64,000 bases of DNA from CAYRGS01 sp964423875. GTDB taxonomy: Bacteria; UBA8248; JACPRG01; G963555815. Both the position numbers and the translations under genes were made by a program. The stretch spans positions 1-64,000 of the forward strand of contig CAYRGS010000004.1 in the NCBI GenBank assembly GCA_964423875.1, given 5' to 3'. Positions within the stretch are counted from its first letter, which is position 1. Every line of letters begins with the position of its first letter. Positions 43,804-51,311 of this stretch are shown piece by piece. A model generated the notes under the pieces. The model had not been told where the DNA came from and searched no databases. It worked only from the letters and a program-made list of their open reading frames with translations.

Positions 43804-44876
43804 CCCGACCCGGAAATCCGTATCGGCCCGAATCCGGCCTGACCTACCGTTGGGCGGGCGTCGATATCGAGGCCGCCGACGCGTGGGTTCCGCGTTTGCG
43901 GGAGCTGGCCGAATTCAGCCGCCGCCCGGAGGTGGAGGGAGCGATCGGAGGGTTTGGCGGCGGATTTCGGATCCCGCCGGGGTACCGGGAGCCTGTCCTC
44001 ATCGCCGGCATGGACGGCGTGGGAACAAAGCTCGACCTCCTGATCCGCACGGGGGGACACGCCGCCGCGGGGCGGGATTTGGTCGCCATGTGTGTGAACG
44101 ACGTCCTGGCACACGGGGCCGAACCCCTTTTTTTCCTCGATTACATCGCGACCGGAAGGTTGGACCCCGGCGTGGCGGCCGAAGTGGTGACCGGCGTCTC
44201 CGAGGCCTGCGTGGAATGCGGCTGTGCGCTTCTGGGCGGAGAGACGGCCGAGATGCCGGGCTTTTACCTCGGAGCGCGATACGACCTGGCCGGCTGCGCC
44301 GTCGGCATCGTGGAACGGGATCAGGTCATCGACGGGACAAAGATCCGGCCGGGTGACGTCCTGTTGGGACTCGCTTCGAGTGGTCCCCACAGCAATGGTT
44401 TCTCCTTAATCCGGCGCATCCTAGATGAGAAAGCCTTGTCGCTGGACGCCCCGCTTCCCGGCCTGGGGGGAGGGGGGGGGCGAACCTTGGCGGAGGCCTT
44501 GCTGGCCCCGACGCGGCTTTACGTCCGGCCCGTCCTGGACGCCCTTCGGGAAATTCCCGTTGCGGGCATTGCCCACATCACGGGGGGGGGGATTGCCGGA
44601 AACCTGGCGCGCGTCCTGCCGGAGAACTGTCGGGCCGTCGTCAGAAACGGCGATTGGCCCGTGCCGTCCATTTTCGGCTACCTCCAATCGGCCGGCGACA
44701 TCGACGCCCGGGAGATGGAGACCGTGTTCAACCTGGGGATCGGTCTCATCGTTGTGGTTTCCGACTCCGACGGGGAGCGGATGATGAAAAAGCTGCGCCA
44801 ATCCGGTGAGGAAGTCTACGCGATTGGACGCATCGAGGAAGGGCGCGCGACCGGGAAGCGCGTGGTTCTGGAATAG
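43800..44876 (+). CDS. purM: Phosphoribosylformylglycinamidine cyclo-ligase
   Basis: 358-residue AIR synthetase, fifth step of purine synthesis. The start LTYRWAGVDIEAADAWVPRL fits, and later segments include VLIAGMDGVGTKLDLLI, DLVAMCVNDVLAHGAEPLFF, LLGGETAEMPGFY and GIAHITGGGIAGNLARVLP. GTG 43800 overlaps the stop of the LpxC fusion (GTGA), coupling purine synthesis genes to that frame. Nine- and ten-G tracts occur at 44472-44480 and 44582-44591. It is followed by purN. Confidence 0.95.
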   Translation: MTRPGNPYRPESGLTYRWAGVDIEAADAWVPRLRELAEFSRRPEVEGAIGGFGGGFRIPPGYREPVLIAGMDGVGTKLDLLIRTGGHAAAGRDLVAMCVNDVLAHGAEPLFFLDYIATGRLDPGVAAEVVTGVSEACVECGCALLGGETAEMPGFYLGARYDLAGCAVGIVERDQVIDGTKIRPGDVLLGLASSGPHSNGFSLIRRILDEKALSLDAPLPGLGGGGGRTLAEALLAPTRLYVRPVLDALREIPVAGIAHITGGGIAGNLARVLPENCRAVVRNGDWPVPSIFGYLQSAGDIDAREMETVFNLGIGLIVVVSDSDGERMMKKLRQSGEEVYAIGRIEEGRATGKRVVLE

Positions 44877-44889
44877 GGGGGGGGAGGAG

Positions 44890-45483
44890 ATGCGGATCGC
44901 GGTATTCGCCTCCGGCCGCGGCTCCAACCTGCGGGCTCTGATGGAAGCGGCCGGCACGGGCTACCTGAAAGCCGAGATCGCGGTTGTTTTGAGCGACGTC
45001 CAGAGCGCCCGGGCGCTGGAGCGGGCGTCTCAGCAGGGCCTGGCTGCCCGGTTTCTGGAGCCCGAGGCGTTCGAAGTCGCGGCCTTGGAGATTTTGAGAA
45101 ACGCGGCCGCGGACCTGATATGTCTGGCCGGCTTCATGTGCATTTTGAGCGGCGATTTCATCCAACAGTGCGGCGTCCCGATCCTGAACGTTCACCCATC
45201 GCTTCTGCCCGCCTTCCCCGGCCTGCGCCCCCAGCGGCAGGCGCTGGAGCATGGGGCGCGCGTTTCAGGAGCCACGGTCCATCTGGTGGACGAGCGGGTC
45301 GACCACGGTCCCGTCATCGCGCAGACGCCGGTTCCCGTATTTCAGGATGATGACGAAGAGAGTCTCTCGGAACGGATCCTTCGGCAAGAGCACCGCATCT
45401 ATCCGATGGCCGTGCGGTGGTTCGCCGAAGGCCGTGTCTTGGTCGAAGGACGGCGCGTGCGGATAGTGGGCGCTCCCGCGTAA
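44890..45483 (+). CDS. purN: Phosphoribosylglycinamide formyltransferase
   Basis: 197-residue GAR transformylase, third purine step using 10-formyl-tetrahydrofolate. RIAVFASGRGSNLRALMEA opens the Rossmann fold; catalytic motifs are LAGFMCILS, ILNVHPSLLPAFPG (Asn/His) and VHLVDERVDHGPVIAQ (Asp). ATG 44890 has GGGGAGGAG immediately upstream; the longer frame to 44806 lies inside purM and is not used. It ends the regulator-lpxC-purM-purN string; a repeat-rich intergenic region follows. Confidence 0.95.
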   Translation: MRIAVFASGRGSNLRALMEAAGTGYLKAEIAVVLSDVQSARALERASQQGLAARFLEPEAFEVAALEILRNAAADLICLAGFMCILSGDFIQQCGVPILNVHPSLLPAFPGLRPQRQALEHGARVSGATVHLVDERVDHGPVIAQTPVPVFQDDDEESLSERILRQEHRIYPMAVRWFAEGRVLVEGRRVRIVGAPA

Positions 45484-45661
45484 AGATCGCCTCTTTACGC
45501 CGTATTGCGGACCGAGATGCAGGAGTGTCTCAGCGCATGAATCGGAGACGACCCGCGCGAGCGGCGGCCCGGCGGCTAGTCTGAGCTTCTCACCAACCAT
45601 TCGTCGTAAGAGGTTGCGAGGGGGCGATGTCCTCTAGCGGGTTCACGCATTCACGAAAGCA

Positions 45662-45766
45662 GTGTAGCGCGGGTCGGTTGACCCTCAGCCTTCGCTGGTT
45701 TTCGATTGAGCACGGCGATTGGGCGGAGGCTGAAGCTTAGGGTTTGCGACCCTCTCCGCGCTACAC
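45662..45766. repeat. Long imperfect inverted repeat (105 bp)
   Basis: The left arm GTGTAGCGCGG(…)GTCGGTTGACCCT(…)CAGCCTTCGC pairs with the complement of the right arm ending CCGCGCTACAC: both arms carry GTGTAGCGCGG, a GGTCG/ACCCT block and a CAGCC block, in the same order and interrupted by small indels. The ends are perfect for 11 bp. No ORF and no T-tract. It is either a large RNA hairpin or the relic of a mobile miniature element, in the 597-bp gene-free stretch 45484-46080. Confidence 0.5.
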
Positions 45767-45837
45767 GGCATAGAGAGGTTTCTCATCACCAGGGCCGCGT
45801 TCGGCGCCGCGACATAAGCGGTTGTGAGAAATCCGGG

Positions 45838-46032
45838 CTATTGAGGATGGCATAAATAATGTCCCATACGTGGCGGGTCAGCGAAAGGTTCGGGGGATCA
45901 CCCGATATTTCTGGGGCGGGTACGGGCCCCGCCCCTACACGCGATCCTGCAATGGACCTGTAAGGGCCGGGCTCTGTACCGGCCCATTCACGCGAGACGC
46001 AAATAGGCCATTAATAATACAGGACTCAATAA
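45838..46032. repeat. 195-bp MITE-like element with inverted ends and two hairpins
   Basis: The ends at 45838-45861 (CTATTGAG…TAATG) and 46009-46032 (reverse complement TTATTGAG…TAATG) match at 16 of 24 positions without gaps. Inside are two hairpins of opposite orientation: GGGGCGGG-7 nt-CCCGCCCC at 45913-45935 and GGGCCGG-8 nt-CCGGCCC at 45964-45985, each flanked by TAC or GTA. Size and inner layout parallel the element at 19796-19963, but the end sequences differ. No coding sequence. Confidence 0.4.
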
Positions 46033-46080
46033 CCGGAAGTTTGTATTGAGGTCTATCTTGGGACCACTTCAGGACGAGAC

Positions 46081-47015
46081 TCAGTAAGCCATACGCCGCG
46101 GATCCGGCGTGGTGAAATAGAGCCCCGTCTCCTTGTCGATGTAAATCGGCGGGAGCTCTCTCGTTCTTTCAAAATGCCGGTAAACAGATTCGAGGCTTTG
46201 CCAGAACGCGGCGAGATCCTTGCGTTATTTCTCCAGGCCCCGGCGGACCGGCCGGTTGGCCGGGTCGCTGAACCGGAAGGGAAGGATGTGGACCTGAGTC
46301 CCTCCACCCTGCGGGCGTCGGTCAGGACAAAGACCTCTTCGATGTTTCGGTCGCCGATGGGGATGAACCCGATGGTGACCTTTTTCCCGTGAATGAAGAT
46401 TTCGTTGTCGAGCGGATTGACCCGTCCATCGCCCCAAAGGGCGGGAATCCCTTTGATCAGAGACCGGTCTATTCGCCCTTTGTATCTCCGCCACCAGCCA
46501 AGCGCCGCCCGCTCCCCCTTTCGGGTGATTGTCCCCAGGCGTCTGCCGAGAATCGCGTCGGACGGATTGGGGTAGCTGATGGCCAACGAAAGGTAATAGC
46601 TGCTCCAGGGGTTGTGATAGAGGATCTTGTAGACGCCCTCGGGAACCCGGCCGTCCCCCATCCTCCTCTTCGGCCCGGTGTCTTGGGACGCCTGATTTGG
46701 CCCTCGCCTGTAATTCAGGGGGATGTTGAAGGCCCGATAGGTCTTCACACGGGTGAAGGGGCACGAGGAGCCGTTTCTCGCCCAGAGCTCGAGAGACTCT
46801 TCCAGTTTGAAGACGCGAAGAAAAACATCGCCGGGCGGGTAGGTCAAACCCCAGCTCTCGAACAGTAGTCGCAGGTGCGCCCGGATTCGCCTTTCCGTCC
46901 TGCTCACCGCGCTGAGGATCCGGGGGGTCTCCTGGGCCTCCGCGGTGGGATCGAGATTGAACAAAGGGGTCCCCAGGACGATAACGATGGCGGCATGAGG
47001 GCGCATGAATTTCAT
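46081..47015 (-). pseudogene. Decayed L,D-transpeptidase (YkuD/YafK-type)
   Basis: The first ~235 codons read as an exported L,D-transpeptidase: a signal-like N-terminus, then FLRVFKLEESLELWAR, GPKRRMGDGRVPEGVYKI, YYLSLAISYPNPSDAIL and IFIHGKKVTIGFIPIGD. Three lesions follow. The catalytic cysteine of the GC(I/V)P motif is Phe (TTC for TGC). A frameshift near 46300-46312 separates VFVLTDARRVEG from TQVHILPFRFSDPANRPV. An in-frame TAA at 46225-46227 then interrupts before RKDLAAFWQSLESVYRHFER, which continues protein-like to a TGA at 46081-46083. The in-frame extension past the shift to 46053 is not family-like. The gene is therefore called a pseudogene. Confidence 0.8.
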
Positions 47016-47330
47016 CTGAAGAGGATATCCCTATCTTTGAAGCGGACGACGGCGGAGGTTCGAGCCGACCGCGGTCAGAAAATGCGCGTGTTCTCCCGAC
47101 GCGGCGGGTAATAAGTGCTGACAAACTTATTGTAAGACGGAACGCGGGTCGGGGCCATTGAAATCCGAAACGCGAACGGACCCTCAGGTAAATTTTTTTA
47201 GAACCCGAGGGGAGGATGGCGCGGTCCGGATTTGCGGTTTAAATAGCGATTGGCTGTCGGTCGATTCCGTCAAACTCGCTTTGTCGGCAGTTGGAAAGAT
47301 GGATTCCAGACTGATCTCGGGGAGATTCGG
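47016..47330. other. Divergent intergenic region before the rhomboid gene
   Basis: 315 bp between the transpeptidase relic (minus) and the rhomboid gene (plus). Open frames here lack ribosome sites and family resemblance. No repeat or promoter with good consensus was recognised; the rhomboid start has GGGGAG upstream. Confidence 0.4.
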
Positions 47331-48029
47331 ATGTTACTTCCTCTTAAAGATGACAATCCGACCCGGATCGCTCCTTACGTCACGTATGTCCTCATCGGGT
47401 TGAACTTCCTCGGCTTTTTTATGGAGCTTCAGGCCCCCAACGCTTTGACGCAAAGGAAGCTGGTTTTGGCGATGGGAGCCATTCCCGCTCGGTTTCTCCA
47501 CGATGTCGTGTTTCTGGATTATTTTCTTCCCGTCTGGCTGACGCTTTTCACCTCCCTGTTTCTCCACGCGGGCTGGCTCCACCTCGGCTCGAACATGCTC
47601 TACCTGTGGATATTCGGGAACAACGTGGAGGAATACCTGGGGCATGGGAGGTTCGTCATCTTCTATCTCCTGTCCGGGGCGGCGGCGACCTGGGGCCACA
47701 TTCTAGTGAATCCATCCTCCGTGACGCCCCTGATAGGTGCCAGCGGGGCCATCGCGGGCGTGTTGGGCGCTTACATCCTGCTCTATCCCCGACACCAAGT
47801 GCGGTGCCTGTTGTTCATATTCATTATTGTCCAGGTCATCAAGCTTCCCGCGGCGTGGGTCTTGGGGTTCTGGTTTGTGATTCAACTGTTTCAGGGTACG
47901 ATGTCATTGGGAGCGGCGACCTCCGACGGCGTCGCCTGGTTTGCCCACATCGGCGGCTTCGGCGCCGGTCTGCTGCTGATTCAGATGGCGAGGAAGTTCG
48001 GTTGGAACGAATACAGAAACTGGTCGTAA
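47331..48029 (+). CDS. Rhomboid family intramembrane serine protease
   Basis: 232-residue polytopic protease. The catalytic dyad is Ser139 in PLIGASGAIAGVLGAY and His206 in AHIGGFGAG; the oxyanion Asn88 is in GWLHLGSNMLYLWIFGNNVE, and the L1-loop feature HAGWLHL is typical. Six or so hydrophobic segments are visible. ATG 47331 has GGGGAG at good distance; the longer frame to 47250 is not needed. It overlaps lolA by 28 bp. Substrates are unknown. Confidence 0.9.
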   Translation: MLLPLKDDNPTRIAPYVTYVLIGLNFLGFFMELQAPNALTQRKLVLAMGAIPARFLHDVVFLDYFLPVWLTLFTSLFLHAGWLHLGSNMLYLWIFGNNVEEYLGHGRFVIFYLLSGAAATWGHILVNPSSVTPLIGASGAIAGVLGAYILLYPRHQVRCLLFIFIIVQVIKLPAAWVLGFWFVIQLFQGTMSLGAATSDGVAWFAHIGGFGAGLLLIQMARKFGWNEYRNWS

Positions 48030-48709
48030 CGCTGGGGGCCGCGGGGCTGCTCATCGTCGTCCCGGTGGCCTCCGCTCGGGCTCAAGGCCGGATGCTGGAC
48101 GCCGTCGTCGACGGCGTCCAGGACCGCTATCAGAAGACCCACTTCTTCCAGGCCCGGTTTCAGCAAACGTCCACCTTGGCCTCACTGGAGGAGAAACAGG
48201 AATCCCGCGGCCGGGTCTTTATCCGCAAGCCGGGAATGATGAGATGGGTCTATGAATCTCCTGAGAAGCAGCTCCTCGTGAGCGACGGGCTGAATTACTG
48301 GGTCTACACGCCGCGGCAAAAACAGGTCATCATGACCCGGTTCGGCGACACGTTTCGCTCGAAGACGCCACTCGCCTTTCTGACCGGCAATGGAAAGATT
48401 CGCGATGAGTTCAACATCCGATTCGCAAAGAAACCGCCGAAGGCCGGGGACGGACCGTCCGCCGATCACAGTCTGGTTCTCACGCCCAAGGCGGCGCATC
48501 CCGGTTTGAAGGAGATCCTGCTGGAGGTTCGCAGGGAGGATTTTTTGATTGTCCGCAGCGCCCTGATCGACCCGTTCGGAAATGTCACGGATATCCGCTT
48601 CGAAGAGATCCGCGTGGATAAGATCCCTCCCTTGGAGCTATTCACCTTTCAGATTCCCCCGGGCGTCGAGGTCGTCAGACCGCCCCGCCTGCCGGAGAAT
48701 TCCCAATGA
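48002..48709 (+). CDS. lolA: Outer-membrane lipoprotein carrier protein LolA
   Basis: 235-residue periplasmic chaperone carrying lipoproteins to the outer membrane. A signal peptide (LVVTLGAAGLLIVVPVASARA) is followed by FFQARFQQTSTLASLEEKQE, SRGRVFIRKPGMMRWVYESP, LLVSDGLNYWVYTPRQKQV and LIDPFGNVTDIRFEEI, the LolA pattern. The TTG start at 48002 has GAGGAAG upstream and overlaps the rhomboid gene. It is slightly longer than E. coli LolA, with a lysine/proline-rich loop (FAKKPPKAGDGPSAD). Confidence 0.88.
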   Translation: MERIQKLVVTLGAAGLLIVVPVASARAQGRMLDAVVDGVQDRYQKTHFFQARFQQTSTLASLEEKQESRGRVFIRKPGMMRWVYESPEKQLLVSDGLNYWVYTPRQKQVIMTRFGDTFRSKTPLAFLTGNGKIRDEFNIRFAKKPPKAGDGPSADHSLVLTPKAAHPGLKEILLEVRREDFLIVRSALIDPFGNVTDIRFEEIRVDKIPPLELFTFQIPPGVEVVRPPRLPENSQ

Positions 48710-48734
48710 TTGGACCTAATTTGAGGATTCGCCA

Positions 48735-49883
48735 TTGATCGCAACCATCGTTATTGCCATCTTGATTTTGGGCGTTCTGGTCTTGGTCCACGAGCTGGGT
48801 CATTTCCTGGCCGCCAAGCAGTTCGGCATCGGTGTCGAGAAATTCTCCCTGGGATTCGGCCGGAAGATCATCGGCATAAAGCGCGGCGAAACCGAGTACA
48901 TGATTTCTCTCATTCCGTTGGGCGGGTACGTCAAGCTCATGGGTCAGGAGGTGAGCGACTTTCCCGGGAAGAAGCAGGATGGGGATGACGGCGGGGAGAC
49001 CGACGATGGGGAGCTCCCCGAGCCGGAGGTTCCGCCCGAGAAGTCCTTTGCCCTTCGCCCCGTCTACCAGCGGTTGTGGGTGGTTCTCGCCGGTCCGATC
49101 TTCAACCTGATATTCGCCGTCCTGGTCTTCTGGGGGGTCACTCTCTCCGGGGCGTTTTTTCCGGTGCCGTCCTTCGGCAAGGTTACTTCCGGCAAGCCCG
49201 CGCACCTTGCGGGCGTGAAGCCCGGAGATGAGGTCATCGGCATCGATGGGGCGCCCATCAAGCGGTGGGACGAGCTCGTGAAGGCCGTGCGCGAGAGCGA
49301 AGGCAAGCCCTTGGACTTCAAGATTCGCCGGGGCGATCAGGAGCTGAATCTGACCATCCGCCCGGAGATGATGTCCGCTCGGGGCCTGACGGGAAAATCC
49401 ATCAAGCGGAAAATGATCGGTGTCAGATTCGGGGGCGTCTTTCGGCTCGGCGCTTATCCCGAGGGAAAGTCTCCGGACCCCATCACAGCCTTGGGCCAGG
49501 CGCTAGGGCAGGTGTGGGGGACCATCGCCCAGACCGGACAGGCCCTAGGCTTGATCGTGCGCGGCGCCGTGCCTGTGCGGGAGGCCGTCGGCGGCCCCAT
49601 CATGATCGGGGAGCGAGCCGGCTGGCACTGCAAGACAGGGGGGGTGAACTGCCTCTTTTTCGCCTCTTTTCTGAGCATCAACCTGGCGATCCTCAATCTT
49701 CTACCCATCCCCGTACTGGACGGGGGACACATTTTCTTCTACCTTATAGAGGGAGTCCGGCGGAAGCCGTTGAACCTGCGAACCCGAGAGGTCGCTCAGC
49801 AGGTCGGGTTCTTCTTTATCATCCTGCTGATGGTCTACGCCTTCTACAACGACATCATGCGCTTCATGGCGCCGACACCGTGA
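48735..49883 (+). CDS. rseP: Site-2 metalloprotease RseP
   Basis: 382-residue intramembrane zinc protease of the RseP/SpoIVFB type, which releases envelope-stress regulators. HExxH is HELGHF (His19, Glu20, His23), followed by SLIPLGGYVKLMGQEV, a single periplasmic PDZ domain (VTSGKPAHLAGVKPGDEVIG) and the third metal ligand region NLLPIPVLDGGHIFFYLIEG. An acidic loop (DGDDGGETDDGELPEPE) precedes the PDZ domain. The TTG start is 26 bp after lolA. ispG and proS follow. No Rse anti-sigma factor is in view. Confidence 0.93.
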   Translation: MIATIVIAILILGVLVLVHELGHFLAAKQFGIGVEKFSLGFGRKIIGIKRGETEYMISLIPLGGYVKLMGQEVSDFPGKKQDGDDGGETDDGELPEPEVPPEKSFALRPVYQRLWVVLAGPIFNLIFAVLVFWGVTLSGAFFPVPSFGKVTSGKPAHLAGVKPGDEVIGIDGAPIKRWDELVKAVRESEGKPLDFKIRRGDQELNLTIRPEMMSARGLTGKSIKRKMIGVRFGGVFRLGAYPEGKSPDPITALGQALGQVWGTIAQTGQALGLIVRGAVPVREAVGGPIMIGERAGWHCKTGGVNCLFFASFLSINLAILNLLPIPVLDGGHIFFYLIEGVRRKPLNLRTREVAQQVGFFFIILLMVYAFYNDIMRFMAPTP

Positions 49884-49890
49884 GGACGAT

Positions 49891-51078
49891 ATGACGGGGG
49901 TTATGGAAAAAAGTCTCGCAACCAAACCGGTCTTCGTGGGGAGCGTTCAGGTGGGCGGCGGCGCCCCGGTGGTCGTGCAGTCCATGTGCGACACGGACAC
50001 GCGTGACACCCTGGGCACCATGCGCCAGATCAACGCCCTGGAGGAGGTCGGCTGCGAGATGGCCCGCGTTGCCGTTCCGGACCTGGACGCGGCCCGGTGC
50101 ATCCGGACCCTGAAGGCTGGGACCGGCATCCCGCTCATTGCGGACATACACTTCGATTACCGCCTGGCTCTTGAAGCACTGAAGGGGGGGATCGATTGCC
50201 TGCGGATCAACCCGGGCAACATCCGTGCTTTGGGAGGAGGGGAGCACAAGGTCGAAGAGCTGGCCCGGGCCTGCAACGACCTGGGGACACCCATCCGAGT
50301 TGGTGTCAACGCCGGCTCGTTGGAAGTCGAGCTCGTGGATAAGTACGGCGGTCCGACGGCCGAGGCGATGGTGGAGAGCGCGCTGCGCCACGTCGAGCTG
50401 CTGGAAAGATACAACTTCGACATGATCAAGATCTCCCTGAAGGCATCCGACGTCTGGCGAACCGTCGAGGCGTACCGGCTCATCGCCTCCAAGGTGGATT
50501 ATCCCCTTCACCTGGGCGTAACCGAGGCTGGCGCTCACGTTACGGGGGCGATCAAAACCACCGCCGCCTTCACGATCCTTTTGACCGAGGGGATCGGCGA
50601 CACCCTTCGCGTTTCGCTGGCCGCCAGCCCCCTGGAGGAGGTCAAGGTCGGCTACGAGATCCTCAAATCGCTCGAGCTGCGCCATCACGGCGTCAACGTT
50701 GTGGCGTGTCCCACCTGCGGGCGGATTCAGATTGACGTGGAGGACCTCGCCAACCGGCTGGAGAAGGGCCTGGGCCACATCAAGTTCCCCGTCAGCGTGG
50801 CGGTGATGGGGTGCGAGGTGAACGGCCCCGGAGAAGCCAAGGACGCGGATATCGGCATCGCCGGAGGCAAGGGCGAAGGGATGATCTTCAAGAAGGGAAA
50901 AAAGTTTCGTAAAGTCAAAGAGGCCGATTTCTACGACGTTATTGTCGAAGAAGTGGAGCAGATGGCCGTTGAAGGCCAACTCGCCGCCCAGCAGGTGTCA
51001 GGGGAAACGGATGAAGCGCCCCCGTGGGAGCCTCCGCTCCCCGAGGGGATTAAAGTCCGGCTTCCCGTTGTTCCGTAG
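49891..51078 (+). CDS. ispG: 4-hydroxy-3-methylbut-2-enyl diphosphate synthase
   Basis: 395-residue IspG (GcpE), a [4Fe-4S] enzyme of the MEP isoprenoid pathway. The TIM barrel begins VQVGGGAPVVVQSMCDTDTR with PLIADIHFDYRLAL and CLRINPGNI; the cluster cysteines are in VVACPTCGRIQID and VAVMGCEVNGPGEAKDADIG. The bacterial two-domain length is normal. ATG 49891 follows GAGGACGAT. It lies 7 bp after rseP, so they are likely co-transcribed; the C-terminus has a short proline-rich extension. Confidence 0.95.
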   Translation: MTGVMEKSLATKPVFVGSVQVGGGAPVVVQSMCDTDTRDTLGTMRQINALEEVGCEMARVAVPDLDAARCIRTLKAGTGIPLIADIHFDYRLALEALKGGIDCLRINPGNIRALGGGEHKVEELARACNDLGTPIRVGVNAGSLEVELVDKYGGPTAEAMVESALRHVELLERYNFDMIKISLKASDVWRTVEAYRLIASKVDYPLHLGVTEAGAHVTGAIKTTAAFTILLTEGIGDTLRVSLAASPLEEVKVGYEILKSLELRHHGVNVVACPTCGRIQIDVEDLANRLEKGLGHIKFPVSVAVMGCEVNGPGEAKDADIGIAGGKGEGMIFKKGKKFRKVKEADFYDVIVEEVEQMAVEGQLAAQQVSGETDEAPPWEPPLPEGIKVRLPVVP

Positions 51079-51311
51079 ACCGTCGGCGAAGCGCGTTTAC
51101 GCTTCATGTCTCGAATGCATTCCGTAGACCACCTCCAATCCGTTGACGGGCCGCTCTCAGGTCCCCTTTCACGAAAGCGGTGTAACCGGGAGCTGATGTT
51201 CCCGCCGGGCATTGCTCGCATGGGTTTCTCAACGGCATGCCCTGTATTTGACAGCGAAGCGGATAGGGCTATGCGAAATTCACGATTCACCCGCCCGACC
51301 CGGAGCCCCGC

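Noticed and set aside
45479..45499. Hairpin CGTAAAGA-TCGCC-TCTTTACG at the purN stop
   Set aside because: AT-rich 8-bp stem with no following T-tract; too weak to call a terminator.
51088..51105. Hairpin GAAGCG-CGTTTA-CGCTTC after ispG
   Set aside because: A 6-bp stem without T-tract; could occur by chance and is not called a terminator.
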